The translations under genes were made by a program, and so were the position numbers. Positions 35,056-47,098 of a stretch of DNA of 64,000 nucleotides are shown here, in pieces. Origin of the DNA: Phytophthora hibernalis (Eukaryota > Oomycota > Peronosporomycetes > Peronosporales > Peronosporaceae); contig JAAKBF010000080.1 of the NCBI GenBank assembly GCA_012656075.1, forward strand, positions 1 to 64,000, given 5' to 3'. How positions within the stretch are numbered: position 1 is the first letter of the stretch; each line of letters opens with the position of its first letter. Below the pieces are notes generated by a model. It made no database searches. It was not told where the DNA came from and saw nothing but the letters and a program-made list of their open reading frames with translations.

Positions 35056-38000
35056 TGGATCGCAGTGAGTTTCCTCACTTGACCGACTCACAGTTCGAGT
35101 CGGTTCAGAAGATGACAGGCATCTTCGGAAGAGATGCCTTGCAGAGCTTGGTAATGTCAACACGTGCCGAGCAGGTCGCACGCGTGAGTCCGCGAGATTT
35201 ATCTTCGTGCTTGGCGAGACGCGCCCTTCCACGGGCCGACCGTTATCTCTTGGCGCTACAAGTCAACACCCTACAAGCTATGTCTCTTGGGTGCCAACGC
35301 CAGGCATAATCCAGTCCGTGCAGGGACTTCTACACTTGTCTTGGACTTCGACGATGTTGCCCTCTTGGTTCTATAATCTTCTGAGGACCTGAAAGATCCT
35401 TTTTTGGCTTCCTAAATATCCTTTACAAATATCAAATGAAATGGGGTCGTTTCGACCTCTTCCGATTCCTCAGCCGAGTTCGCCGGCTCTGAAATCCCGT
35501 GGATACCCCTTGATCTGAGCCGCTGTCCGTTGGCGCGCGCCCATACAATCCTTGAGTATGCGGCGGTCGTTATGGATCTCATCCGACTCTTCGGCCGAAT
35601 TCCTCGTCTCTCCAGCGTCCGCACCTACAGCCTAGTACCGACCGTTGAGCTCGGCTCCTGTCCGGATAATCGTATCCGGTAAATCCGCCGAGTCGGTACT
35701 GGTAGCCACAGCTGCTAAGGCTCCTACTGGGGTGTACTGTCGATCTCCGCTCCTTAGACTCGGCTCGGACCCCTTGTACCGTACTACTTCGGTCATAAGA
35801 CCGCGCGTTTGTTGGCACAGCCGAGTCACTACAGTGCATCACCAGTCCTAAGTCCACCACTTCTAGGTCAGGATGGACCTAGTTGAGGTGTATGCCGAAA
35901 CTCGAAATTACTACACCACAACAGCCCCTGTTATGATGCGAGCCGGGCTGGTGAGCATTAAACCCTGCTTCAGTCGCTTTCCATCCTGTGTCAGACCACA
36001 CCGTTGGCAGTCGTCGAAATACTCGTTGTCTCTCCCAGCATCGGCGTCGTCATCGGTTCGTCTTCTTCTTGGTGTTAAGGGAGGTGTGCGTACTGACTCG
36101 TTGTATCTTCGGGACTGTCAAATTCTCTCTTCCTCCGACCATGTTATTCCCTCACCGAGATGAGGATCCGTCCGCCGAGCCAGGTTTAGTGGGGCCAACG
36201 CTCCTGGGGTCAGCAGTGGTCGGGAGAACTCGATCATTGATCTGACAACTTCCCAGGGGACTAGTCCTGGTTCTGAACCACGCTCTCGCACGCTTCCTCC
36301 TTGTCTGTCGAGTCCGCCAGGCGACACCACTTCGGGCGCCACATATCAGTCGGACTCGGCAGAACGAGTGAGCTTCGGTTCTCTCGAGACTCTCCTACAT
36401 GAGGGGATGACTCAATGTCGGGATGATAACGCCCAGTTAGCTCGGCTGATTGAATTTGGGTTAACCCGCCCTCCTGAGCTGTCGAACCGCATCCAGCAGC
36501 ACGAAGTGCTGAATTCATGAAGCACTACGCAAATATGGGACGCGCTGCGTGACGATTACCAGCTCTCTGATCAATCGACAACGGTAGTCGAGCTTCAAAC
36601 GGATCTTCATGCTGCCAGCGCCCTGAATGCTGCCTTGACTCGTCGGTTGGACCCGGCTGCAGTCTCGAAGGTTGAGTTGGAATCCCATCTTAAGGTAGCG
36701 CAGTAGGAGCGTGCCACCTGGAACGTTGAGGCCTCCAAATCCACCACTCCATTGGCGTCACTCCGCACAACGCTAGCCGAGTCGACTGCTGCTCTTAACC
36801 AATTGAAGCAGTCTCGACAAGTCGAAGTCGACTCGGCTTTCTCTCACACGGCCGAATTCAGGCAACAAGTTGCGGATCACGATAAGCAAATCAAGTTGCT
36901 TGAGACGGCTATCGCTGAGAAGGACGCAGCTTTCTCCATACTTCAGGGGATTTCTTCCAAGCATTTTCAACAGCTCCAAGAGTCGGCTCGGGCTTTGTGT
37001 GATGGTAACACCCAGCCGCTCCGTTTTGCTCTGGCGGTAATCGCCGACCAGCGCGTCGTCATCCTGCCTCAGAAACGAGTGATTCAGCGCCAAGGGCTCA
37101 TTCCGATGTATGGTACACGTGGCTGCTGCTGCTGTTGGTGGGGCGGAAACTCCGGGGTTAGCTTCAGCTGACTTGCTAGTTACCTCTCGTCTTTGCCGGT
37201 TATTAGCCGAGAAGTTTTCGGAAGTATCCGTAATTCATGAAGATGACACTCGATCCGTTGAATTAATCCTGCGTCCTCGCAATGTCGCTTCCCCTCGGCT
37301 ACCGCAGCTCTTTGTGCGCCTTCCAACTCATACCCATGTTGTCTACTCGCCTGCTCATTCGTTGAGTTCCGATCACGTCCAAGAGTATCGAAGTCCTTCG
37401 CTGAGCTCCTCTGGCTCGGTTCAAGACCCATGAGCGGTTGCGACGTTATGCCAATCCAAAATCCATCACGGCAGCTGGGTCTCGTAGGCGCAAAGTACGC
37501 CCAACTCTTCAGCCATACTCTCGCCCACTTCCAGGGAAGGAGGACACGAGAGGGTCAATACTCTGCTGGGGGTTCCGACCCGTTGCTAGCTGAGGTAATG
37601 GCGACATCGGACAGTGAAGCTCTCCATCCTTCGGCTCCTGTATCCAAGTCTCCGTCCCGGCCCAATATCAGCTTCGAACTCAACCTTCTAGTTCTGCCGC
37701 TGGGTATTTTCGGAAGGCGATGCGCTCTTGACTGGATTCGACGGATATGATTCTCCAGCTTCACCGAGTGTCACTTCGCTTTCCATGGATAATGCAGTGG
37801 AGCTGGAGTTCGATGTCACTGATCAGCTCGCCCAGTATCTGCCAGCGCAGACAACTCAGCAGAATCCTCTGGTTACGTTGGCTAATGAGTTGTCAGCTCC
37901 GAGTGTACCGACTATTCTCTCTTCGAACTCGTCTCCTACTTTCCCGGATGCTAGTTACGGAAAGTCACCCTCGGCGCTTGATATCGGCGAAGTTGTTTCG

Positions 38001-40340
38001 AACGATGTCGACTCGGCTAATGCTGGTCTAATCTCGTCTGCTTTGTTGTCAACTTCGTCCCCGTTGGTTCGACCTCAACTCCGAGCTCGGTTACACTTGT
38101 TGTTTCGTCTGTTGGTCTTCCGATTCATCCCATTCCTACTGCTCCAGTTTCTGCTTCATTTGTCAATTCTGACTCAGCGAGCCTCCATCAGGTGACTCGG
38201 CTACAGGCTTGTTCGGGCCCACAACCCTTGGTTCCAGCTTGGCTAAATTCTCCTGCTAGCTAAATCCTCCTGCTAGCTCGGTGGGATTGAAATCACATTT
38301 TGGTCGCCCATTACGTATGGCCGCTACCACTGCGCGCCAAGTGAACGCTCAGCTACTGGAGACGACTCTTGGTACATCAGATCGGAAGGTGCTTGGATTA
38401 AGTCGTTCGGGAATCGTCAGCATTCAGCTTCACCCAACGCTGGCAGCTCAGCTGTTGTTCCTCTCAAATTCTCGTACGAATCGCCTGAGGACGCGGATGA
38501 CTCAGCTGACGCTGATGAAAGAATCTGCTGTGGAGTCAAATGGATGACGAATCGGACGCCGATCTGGGTCATGTCGAGCGCGTGAAAGTTCTACTCTCAT
38601 CGGCGTTCAAGAAACGTTTCTCCAGTAGTGACTAAAGTGATAACAACTCGGCTGGGGTTCTGGACACTCGGATGGTTTGGCTATCAACCAAGTGCCGCCT
38701 CAACGAAAAATGAGAAGCTACTTGGCTGCTGGCCGTGTACCAACTGGGCCTCCCATTCCCGCTGTGTTAGCGAAGAAACCCAAGTCTGATAAGAAGAAGA
38801 AGAACAAGCATCGCCACCAGCGCAAACACAAGCGCAAACATCGCTCTTCTTCTTCATCAGCTTCGTCTCATTCTTTCAAGCGTCGGCGGCGACCAAGTTC
38901 TGACTCGGCGGATATAATTTCTCACGGAGCTGCAGCGATCGCACCTCGACACTCGTCTTCGGGTCAGCCACATCGTAACAGCTCGTCATCTTGCTCTAAA
39001 AGCACAAAGCTGAGTTCGGTATCCAGTACCAAACGTAAGAAGCGGTTGGTGCACGAACATGCTGCTCTTCTACCGCCCGTCCTGTGTCTTCCAATGAGTC
39101 AGCTCCGTCTCGAGATTCTCGGGTGGCGCCGGGAATGACTCGACTGCGGGAGCTACTTCTTCCATTTCGGCTCGGCTCGGTGCTGGTCACAAATTTTGGA
39201 GGTGTAATCAGGTCAAGTTCCAACGGTGACAAGGGCAGAGCGAGTGTTCCCGCTACGTTCAGCACTGTGGCGGGTATTGGAGCTTTCATGGATGTTTTTC
39301 ATCCTCATCATCCTTGTCAGCAGCTGCATCGTATGCTCCCTGATGTTCCCATTTTCGCCTCTCCTTGTGGTCCTTTTGAAAGCTCGAGAGCGTGCTGCTT
39401 CCAAATCTCCTCCGCGGACTCTCATGGAACTGATAGCGGATTTGTGGACTAAGATCCGTGGTGATACGTTAGATTGCTTAACTGGGCTTCCTGACTCGAC
39501 GAGCCCGTACACTCGATATTACGTGGCCATGTGGGAACGGACTCACTGGATCATCGAGTCCAGTGTACTTATGGACTTTCACCCTGACTTCACTTGATTT
39601 GCGTCGGTGAAAGAAACCTTGGAGGCCTTCGACTTGTGGAAGCAGTACAAACTCGAACGCAAACGTCGTGATGATGTTTTGCGCATGATGATTTCGTCGA
39701 TTTTTGATGAGCTCTACTCGGCTACGACTGCTACTCGCGATGGTGATCCGGCCCCTCGCGTCGACGCCGAGCTCTTTTTCGAACCCTCGGTGCCTCTCTA
39801 CTCGATGGTAAACCTGCCCTGGATAGCAGATTCAGAGGATTGGGTCTTATAAGCCCGGCGAGTTGATCTCAGTGAGCCCTGGTGAGCATGGTGGTTAACC
39901 GACCCGGCTAGCCACTCCTTCAACACGTGCTTCTGATCTCGCAATGTGGATTTCTTGGTATTTTGTTCTGCTGGTGTGGACCCCAGTGTGATTGAAACTC
40001 GGTAGAAGACAATGTGGACTTCAACGAGCCTGCGCCGAGTCGCCTTCCTTCCAGTGCCTCTCTTCGTGAAAATCCCGGCGAGATCGACATCTTCTCTGGT
40101 CAAGAAGAAGGCAAACACAGCGTGACTTTGGATAGTGATGCTCCTGTTTCTCGATCCCCAGTGGACTCTCTTGGCTCACCCAATTTGCGCGGTGCTTTGC
40201 CTTCCACTTCCATTCTTGGCCGTGATTCCACGGATCGCCGAGCTGACTCGGCTCCGGCTGGCGGTGCTGGTTCGGGCATGGACATCTTGGATCATGCTGC
40301 TATGGCGTCGCAGGGAAATTCGCCGAGCCCTTCTCCCTAG
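35056..40340 (+). pseudogene. Very long coiled-coil Gag of a gypsy element
   Basis: From Met 35056 (MDRSEFPHLTDSQFESVQKM) the Gag can be followed through many frames. A helical region lies at 36750-37080 (LRTTLAESTAALNQLKQSRQ; QVADHDKQIKLLETAIAEKD). Ser-rich linkers follow (37450-38550), then a basic Lys/Arg/His/Ser-rich tract near 38780-38910 (KKKKNKHRHQRKHKRKHRSS). A capsid-like domain lies at 39420-39840 (MELIADLWTKIRGDTLDCL; WKQYKLERKRRDDVLRMMIS). A Pro/Ser-rich end (ASQGNSPSPSP) stops at 40340. The capsid order matches that of the minus-strand gag at 14.3-13.9 kb. No zinc knuckle is seen. Stops, including the TGA at 39596, make it non-coding as a whole. Confidence 0.7.
35205..35921 (+). 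repeat. Right arm of the gag inverted repeat
   Basis: This is the reverse complement partner of 29926-30660. The outer ~380 bp (to 35921) is almost base-for-base identical to its partner, including a shared 93-codon open frame that differs at one residue. The inner part towards 35205 is only about 80% alike. It lies inside the plus-strand gag. Confidence 0.85.
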
Positions 40341-40451
40341 GTTATCGTTTGTCGTTCCTGTCAGTTCGGCGTGACCTCCTGTCTCGGCTCTCTAGTGCTT
40401 CCTGGCACTCTATTTCATAATTAATTTAATTTTTAACATGCAATCTTGACG

Positions 40452-40628
40452 CAGTAGCTTTGTAACTCGGCTCGGCCTGCTCTCTTCACCAATCTGTCAC
40501 AATTTTGGAACAGTAACTTTTCAACTTGTCTCGGCCTGTTCCTTTACCGAGCCGTCTCGTCTCTTGAAACAGTAGCTTTCAACTGAACTCGGCCTGTTCT
40601 CTTCACCAAGCCGTCTTTTTCATGCGGT
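40452..40628. repeat. Three tandem 59 bp repeats
   Basis: Units begin with cagta[a/g]ctt at 40452, 40511 and 40570, a constant 59 bp period, each containing ctcggcctgyyc and ttcaccaa or tttaccga. The array lies just after the gag stop at 40340 and before the opposite-strand chromodomain. Confidence 0.85.
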
Positions 40629-40709
40629 TATAGTGCTCAAGTCCCCGTCGGCTACTTGCACCATTTGCAGACGGTTTTCGCGTTTCTTCTGTTCCAAGTA
40701 ATCGAACAG

Positions 40710-41594
40710 CTACCCGCCACAGGACAAGTTGGATAATGGTTCCCAACTCGGTTCCTCATGACCAACCCACTTCACTTTGAATTTTCGCTGAGCTCTGGCG
40801 GTGCTTGTTGATAACGGTAGCTCATCGTCGAGTATCTTCTCAACCTCATAGCTGTTGGCTTCCAAGTCGGGTTCCCAACTGTCCTCTGGGAGGAGTTCTT
40901 GATCAAAGTCCAGACGTTCGGACTCGTCGATGTCACGTATTAGCTGAGTCGTAAGCTTGTTTCCATGTTCCGCTACTGCTTTTAGTCGAGACATGGATAA
41001 AACCGATACCCAATCTTGTCTGGCAGTTCTAATTCATAAGCGAATTCCTCTACTTTCTTCTTTACTCGAAATGGTTCATGCCACCGATGGGCTAGCTTTT
41101 TCGTTAACTCTGGTTTTACTCTTTCCATAAACAACCATACTTGATCACCCTCCTTGAACAGAGATTTCCTTGGCTCAGGTCTTGGTACTGAGGCATCTCC
41201 TTGCCCGTTTACCTCAGGCGTTCGGTTCGGAGTGGCTTGCTGCCCGACCCGACTAAGTTCCGCATTGTGTTATTTGGCTCTACGCGTTTTCTTGCACCTG
41301 GTACTCAGCTGCTAGTCTCAACGCCACTTCCCGCTGGCCGTTGGCTTCTCTCCGCCATTCTACTGCTTCAGCCGAGGTGAATGAGTTGTTCCGGGCTTTC
41401 CTGACAGATTCGGTCATAGCTTTGAGTGTAGATTTCGCGCCCCACCCATGTACTAAGTAAAACGGAGTTTCTCGCCGAGCTGATTCTCTCGAGTTGTTGA
41501 TTGCGTGAACCAATTTCTCAGCTATATCGTCCCAATCTGCCTGAAGAGGGTCTTCTACATATACTCGCACTGTCTGGATCATGGTTTTCACTGT
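40710..41594 (-). pseudogene. Gypsy integrase C-terminus with chromodomain
   Basis: Read leftward from 41594: SVKTMIQTVRVYVEDPLQAD, INNSRESARRETPFYLVHGW (41500-41430), a frame-shifted middle with the basic integrase tail (KSLFKEGDQVWLFMERVK), then a chromodomain YEVEKILDDELPL ... KFKVKWVGHEEPSWEPLSNL (about 40860-40720). The residues that should come directly before SVKTMIQTV are found just upstream but on the opposite strand (41598-41755). No RT or RNase H accompanies it. Confidence 0.8.
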
Positions 41595-41597
41595 AAA

Positions 41598-41755
41598 TGT
41601 GTCTTCAGGAGATTCGGTGCACCCACTCTAAAACGACAAGATCGAGACCCTCGATTTATGAGTGAAGTGTTTCAGAAGTTTTCCGAGATGATGCAGTCGA
41701 GATCAAGAGCAACACTGAGCTACAGGCCACAGGCAAATGGTCAACAAAAAGTCAT
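41598..41755 (+). pseudogene. Flipped integrase core segment
   Basis: The plus strand reads FRRFGAPTLKRQDRDPRFMS, then EVFQKFSEMMQSRSRATLSY and RPQANGQQK. This is the middle of a gypsy integrase core: it holds the second catalytic Asp region (RQDRDPRFM) and ends where the catalytic Glu region should start. In intact relatives it is directly followed by the SVKTMIQTV segment, which here lies next to it on the minus strand. Confidence 0.8.
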
Positions 41756-42019
41756 CAGCCTCGTTGTTTATGTCGCAATAAGTCGTGACTTATTCTTGGT
41801 AGCACTTAAGAGGATAACTTGCGGACTCGGGCAAGACGCCGTCGACGTTCTCGTTCAAGTCGTATTGCTCGTGAGCTGGTAAGATGAGATCTGATTGTTT
41901 TGAAAGTTACTTCCTTGCTAACTTCTTGCTGTTGAACATGCAGGTTGAACATACAGGTCGATTTTGCTCTAGCCGCCTGTTACCGACGACAGTCCGGCTG
42001 GCACTGGTTGCTGGTGGTC
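41756..42019. other. Possible LTR remnant between two gypsy pieces
   Basis: About 260 bp separates the flipped integrase segment from the chromodomain end of the next minus-strand pol. It could be the 3' LTR of that pol (ggtaacaggcggctag on the minus strand near 41984), but it does not resemble the LTR at 47660-48102 and its ends are not TG..CA as far as I can see. Confidence 0.3.
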
Positions 42020-44638
42020 TTACCTAGCCCAGCGCATTCTGGATGCTTTCCAAGCCCTACATTTGGGCTGCTGAGGCTCGGGCTTCGCTTCTGGTCCGCA
42101 TTTATTGGCTAGTGAAGATTGAACTTGGTCCCAGTTGCCACCGGAAGCAGCCAACTCGAAGTTCTCGCAACATTCCCTCCCTCTAGCGGCGGCGCCCGAT
42201 CGTTTGTGGTATCTGTTGATGAGACCCGTGGTGGATGTGAGGTTATCGACAGGTTCCCATGTCGGCTTTGGTTGGCCGAGCCACTTGACTTCGAAGAGAG
42301 TTTGGCCGCGGGATCGCTTGTGATTGATCACGTCTTCGACGAGTTCACCTTCACTGCCATCGGCGAGTCGAACATTGAAAAGACGTCGACGTGGTCTACG
42401 ATATACCGTTGGGATGTACGGTTTGAGAAGACTGGTGTGAAAGACCGGATGTAGTTTGATGTTAGGCGGCAACTTGAGCTGGTAGTACCCCCGTCTGATC
42501 GCCTTAATCACTTGAAACGGTCCCACCCATCGGGCACCGAGCTTTTCTTCGTGGTACCGAGGTGTCTAGCCGACAGGTGCTCACCCGAGAGCAGCACTTT
42601 ATCTCCAATAGCGAGGACCTGGTGGCGTCTGTTCTTATTGTATTGGTCAGCCATCCGATCTTGCGCCTCGTCGATGCAGCGTCGAGCCTGGGCGAGGATG
42701 TCCGACTGAGTCGTGATAAACTCGGACAGCTTGGACGGACTTGTTGCGGCTGACTGGGCTGGCAGATTAAGCGTCGCACGCGTTCGTGGAATATAACCGA
42801 TATCCGCCTCGAACGGGGCCATTAGGATGGCCGACTGAAACCTCGCGTTGTAGGCAAATTCTGCCAAGCAGATATGGTTGTCCTATTCGTCGGAGTCCGC
42901 GTTTGAGAAGGCGCGTAGGTAGTTTTCCAGTGTTTGATTAAGTCTGTCGCTGACACCGTCACCTTGAGGCCGAAAGGCTGTTGTCATCTTCTGTTCAACA
43001 CCCAAAAGCCCGCAGAGCTTCTTCCAGAAGCTTGACGTGAACTTGGAGTCACGGTCGGAGAGGACAACGTTTGGTAGGCCATGAAGGCGGAAGATCTCCT
43101 GGTAGAATCTTTCCGCGACATCTTCAGCAGTGTCTGTCACCTTCCCGGCCACAAAATGCGCCCTCTTGGTTAATTGTTCAATCACTACCATGACTGCGTC
43201 GTTCTTGCGTGGCGTCACGGGTATTTGTGTGACGAAGTCCATCGCAATATGACTCCAGCGCTGGCTCGGAATGGCGTGGCTGTTGAGCAAACCGGGCGGT
43301 TTCTCGTTGCGTGCCTTGGTCCGCGCGCAGATTTCGTAGCCTTTGATGTACTTGGCGATGTTGCGGATCATGTGGGGCCAGTAGTAGTGCTCTTCCATGA
43401 GCCGACTTGTACGATCAATACCCGGGTGCCCGTAGACTGGACTGTCGTGAAACTGCTCGAGAACGTGCTCAATCAGCTCCGAGGCGCGTGGCAACACTAG
43501 TCGTGTCTTCGCATGGTTGCCCCCTTGGTAGCATAGTCGGCCATCGTGAAGCGAGTAGCGCTCGAAGTGCCGAGGTACAGTCGGTTGATCCGCTAGTGCA
43601 CCACGGGAATCCAGTTCAAATGGGCTGAGTAGTTGAAGCAGCGTGGCCGTGGTGGGTCTTCTGCGTATCACTGCATCGCCTCCGACGCCGTAGCTGATAG
43701 AGTTGTTGACGCGCTCTTGGACTTGCTGGCGTGTTGTAATAGCAGCCAGTGTAGCGGGCCCAGCGTCCTCCGCAAAATCGGGTCGGCGCGAGATGTCGTC
43801 CGCTACGTCGTTCTGCGTTCGTTTGATGTAGTGAATGGTGAGCTGGTACTCCGAGGCTCATCGTACCATCGGGCAGTGCGCCGCGAGATCGATTTCTGCT
43901 GGAACACAGTTTCCAAGCTTTTATAGTCGGTTTCACGACGAATGGTCGGTCCAGTAGATATACGCGCCATGTGTGCAGGCCGAACAGGATGGCCAGCAAC
44001 TCCTTCTCCCGGAGTGAGTAGTTAGCCTCCACAGCCTTGTACTTTCTCCTAGCGAAGGCGACTGGACGCTCGACTTCATGACCGTCGATCAACTCCTTCT
44101 GGAAAGGACGCCACCCATGGCAAAATCGGACGCATCCATGCGCAGAAAGAAGTCCTGGTTGAAGTCAGGAATCGCTAGGATTGGAGTCCGAGAAATCCGC
44201 GCCTTGAGGTCCTCAAAGTGTCGTTGTAACTGCGGTGTCCAGGCTAGCTTTGACTCCTTTTCCGTGAGCATCTCGAACAATGGTCCGGCGTCTTCTGCGA
44301 AACCCGAACAGAACCGTTGGCCATACGCAGCCGTGCCGAGGAATGATTGCATGTCACGCTTCGTTTCGGGCTGCGGCCATTCTTGGACGACGCGGACGTT
44401 CTTAGGGTAGATGCGCACACCATCGCGCCCCACGAGGTCTCCCAGGCACGGAATTGTCGCGGCGCAGAATACACACTTGCTTAGTTCGACGATGAATTTG
44501 TGGTCGTCTAGCCGCTCGAACGCCCGATCGAGTGCGTCAAGGTGATCCGGCAGGTCGCGACTCTGTGTGAAGATGTAGATATCGTCGAAGTAGCTCTTGC
44601 AGATGTCCGCCAAATCTTGTAGAATACGCCGAATGCCA
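42020..44638 (-). pseudogene. Ty3/gypsy pol, RT second half to chromodomain
   Basis: From the right: DLADICKSYFDDIYIF (active site near 44592), LSKCVFCAATIP, FLGTAAYGQRF, RNase H LRMDASDFAMGGVL and YSLREKELLAILFGLHTW (to about 43990), a frame-shifted connection, integrase zinc region (HDSPVYGHPGIDRT ... GYEICARTKAR), catalytic AMDFVTQIP and VLSDRDSKFTSSFW, then FRPQGDGVSDRLNQTLENYL. Two key positions are changed: the first zinc Cys is Tyr (GYEIC) and the catalytic Glu of the usual G-Q-T-E-R is Asp. The integrase tail and a chromodomain (ELVEDVINHKRSRGQTLFEV, KWLGQPKPTWEPVDNL) end at 42020. The first half of RT lies beyond the Harbinger insertion. Confidence 0.9.
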
Positions 44639-44971
44639 TCAGAGATATTTCGAAGACGTTCATCTGCTATTCAATTCTTGGTGGAGTGTGAATGGCAAGT
44701 GCAACTGAATTTGCAATTTTCGATTTCGGAGCTTTCCGATTACGAACCTTACGACTAAACGACGCATCATAAGATGTGACAATGAAAGCTGGGTGGTCAC
44801 AAGTTGTGACTCACAACAAAATCTGTTCGCACTCACACAAGCTCGATGGCATACCAAACGAGAAGCCGCTCCGCTAAACGCTTAGCAGTGATTCGGGCCG
44901 TCGTCCAACCCCAGACAGCGCTGTCTGTTGTTGGCTTAGCGCTTGCATAGCAAGTGGTCAACCCTGAGGAC

Positions 44972-46110
44972 CGATTGTACCCGACGTCCGTTTCTGCTTA
45001 GAGTGCTACGGCGACGCTGATGCTTTAGAAGACTTTCGCTTCACAGGGGTGGAACTGCGCCACCTTGCAGTGCGTTTGCTGATGCCGGAATGGATTATCA
45101 GTGACGTTGGGGATAAGACCTCCGCCGTGGAGGCTCTCGCCATGCTATGCTATTCCATGTCATACCCGTCAAAGCTTGAACAGCTTCGCAAGACATTTGG
45201 GCGCTCGGCTCCATCGTGCTGCAGACTCATCATCACAACATGTAGGTACATCCAATTATTGACCGTGCTACTTGGAACATTATTTTTACAGTTTTGTGGT
45301 TTTGTTTGCTCTTATTTAGACGAGTTTCTTGCAAAGGAATGGGCAGACGTAATCTACTTCCATAAAACGATGTTCATACAGCGTCATCGGTACTATGCTG
45401 AAGCCGTCCATGCCAGGAGTGGTGGGTTGGTAGACGACGTGTGTCTGTTTTTAGATACCACGAAGCATTTTATTACACGACCAAGCTGCAGAAGTGATGA
45501 TCAAGCAGCATTAGACGGGTCCCTCGTGGTGACAACGAGAATCTACAGAAGGCGTGCTATAGTGGTCATAAACGTCGCCACTGTCTTTCTTATCAAGGTG
45601 TAAATGCACCCGACGGTAAGTGGCCGTTTGAATATCTTTGATTTTCATTGACTAACAACTCCGTAGGGCTTTGTATTAGCTTCTACGGCCCTAATGAAGG
45701 AAGCAGACACGACTCGACGCTGCTACGCCAAAGCGGGCTAATGGCGTATCTTCAAGAAGACGAAGAACTATCCGGCACCAACCTGCTAATGTACGGAGAC
45801 CCCGCCTATGGAGTCAATCAATTTTTGTGCTCACCGTTATAAGGAAACGTGTTGACGTTTCCACAAAAACGATTTAATACGGTGATGAGTGGCGTCCGTG
45901 TATCAATCGAGTGGTTCTTCGGGATACTGAAGCGAGTGTGGGCACATTTAGATTGGCACAAAAGCTTTAACTTGAACTAAGTCCAATTGCTGATCTTATT
46001 ATGACAGCAGTGTTACTTACCAACTGCAACACTTGCATTCGCGGAGGCAATCAAATTAGTGATTTCTTTAGATGTTCCCCACCGTCAATTGATGAATACC
46101 TCACGAAATA
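44972..46110 (+). pseudogene. Harbinger DDE transposase (broken)
   Basis: The open frame begins after a stop near 44965; the first Met is at 45049. Seen: EALAMLCYSMSYPSKLEQLR, then a 78 nt intron 45242-45319 (gtaggt..tttag) whose removal gives IITTYEFLAKEWADVI. Catalytic boxes: GLVDDVCLFLDTTKHFI (first Asp), CYSGHKRRHCLSYQGVNAPD, a 51 nt intron 45616-45666 (gtaagt..ctaac..gtag), GSRHDSTLLRQSG, LMYGDPAYG (second Asp) and VSIEWFFGILKRVWAHL (Glu). So all three DDE residues are present. A frameshift near 45530, a TAA at 45839-45841 and a later stop break it. Confidence 0.85.
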
Positions 46111-46137
46111 GAAACCCAAGACGCTGCTGCAACATTT

Positions 46138-47098
46138 TTATTTGTTTTTTAGCAGTTCTATCATCGCCATGAAACGATCTTGCTCGACTTTGCGATCGTT
46201 AGCTCGTTTGATTCTCTCCTTTTCGCGTTCCAAAAGCTCGCGGTCTTTTAACGCCAGCTCATAGTGGCGCAGTGCCAACTCTTCAGTTTGTGAAGCTGTC
46301 AGTACAGACTGGATGGACGCGACACTTTCTCTCTGCATCGATACGAGCTACGTCAGCATCTCGAGCGACTTCTCAGCGCGCTCATCTGCAGCGCTACGTG
46401 GGTTGCGACGGGAGCGCTTGTTGTGGTGCTCATTCTGCGTCTGGGATGATGCAGTCGGGGTCGCGTCGGTGGCGGCCTGCCCGTCGGGTTGATTTCGCTT
46501 AGCTCTAGCTAAACGCGAGCATGCCAGCTCCCGACACACCGCCCCTGACGCGTCCTTGTCTTGCTGCTAGACTGAGCAGCTTTCTGCTTGTCCTTGGTGA
46601 TGCGTACGTGGTCGGCAACCAGCGTTGTCAGCTCCGTTAGCAGCATATTTCGTGGCGTTTCAGCCTCCGATACCCCGGATTTCGTCTTCGAAGAAGCCTC
46701 CCACACGCGATGGCTCTCTAGCAACTTGTTGAAGCGCGCTTGGCACGTCTTACCGGATATCGTACATTTTTGAACGACGGGAAAGTACGTAGCTGTGCTG
46801 CTAGTTTATCCCAAGCAGCCATTACTTTCCCGTACCCTGTATCCAGAAGAAGGTCTACATTAACCTGGGTAAGTAAGACCATGTCGTCTTCTTGGCTGAA
46901 GCGTTTGCGACGCTGCACTGTGGACCAATTGGACGGTCCCGTCTCGCTTGATCCCTTGTCCCTGTTTCCATCGTCACTCTCACTAGAATCGTCTCGTCCA
47001 TTGTCCACCGTACCGCTTTCGTCAGAGAGGCTGACGTCTTCCTCGCGCGTGCTCATGGTTGCTCTGCGGTCTTGAGAATGAACGAATGGTGACAACAT
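46138..47098 (-). pseudogene. Harbinger Myb/SANT-like DNA-binding protein (broken)
   Basis: Read leftward from Met 47098: an acidic Ser/Asp-rich head (EDVSLSDESGTVDNGRDDSS), then a Myb/SANT-like helical domain (RRKRFSQEDDMVLLTQVNVD, GKVMAAWDKLAAQLRT). A one-base shift near 46758 leads into KTCQARFNKLLESHRVWEAS, and a second shift near 46570 follows. After a stop near 46350 comes a charged coiled coil (LKDRELLEREKERIKRANDR) ending at 46138. In Harbinger systems this second protein helps the transposase reach the nucleus and bind the ends. It lies only ~30 bp from the transposase end, in convergent orientation. Confidence 0.8.
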
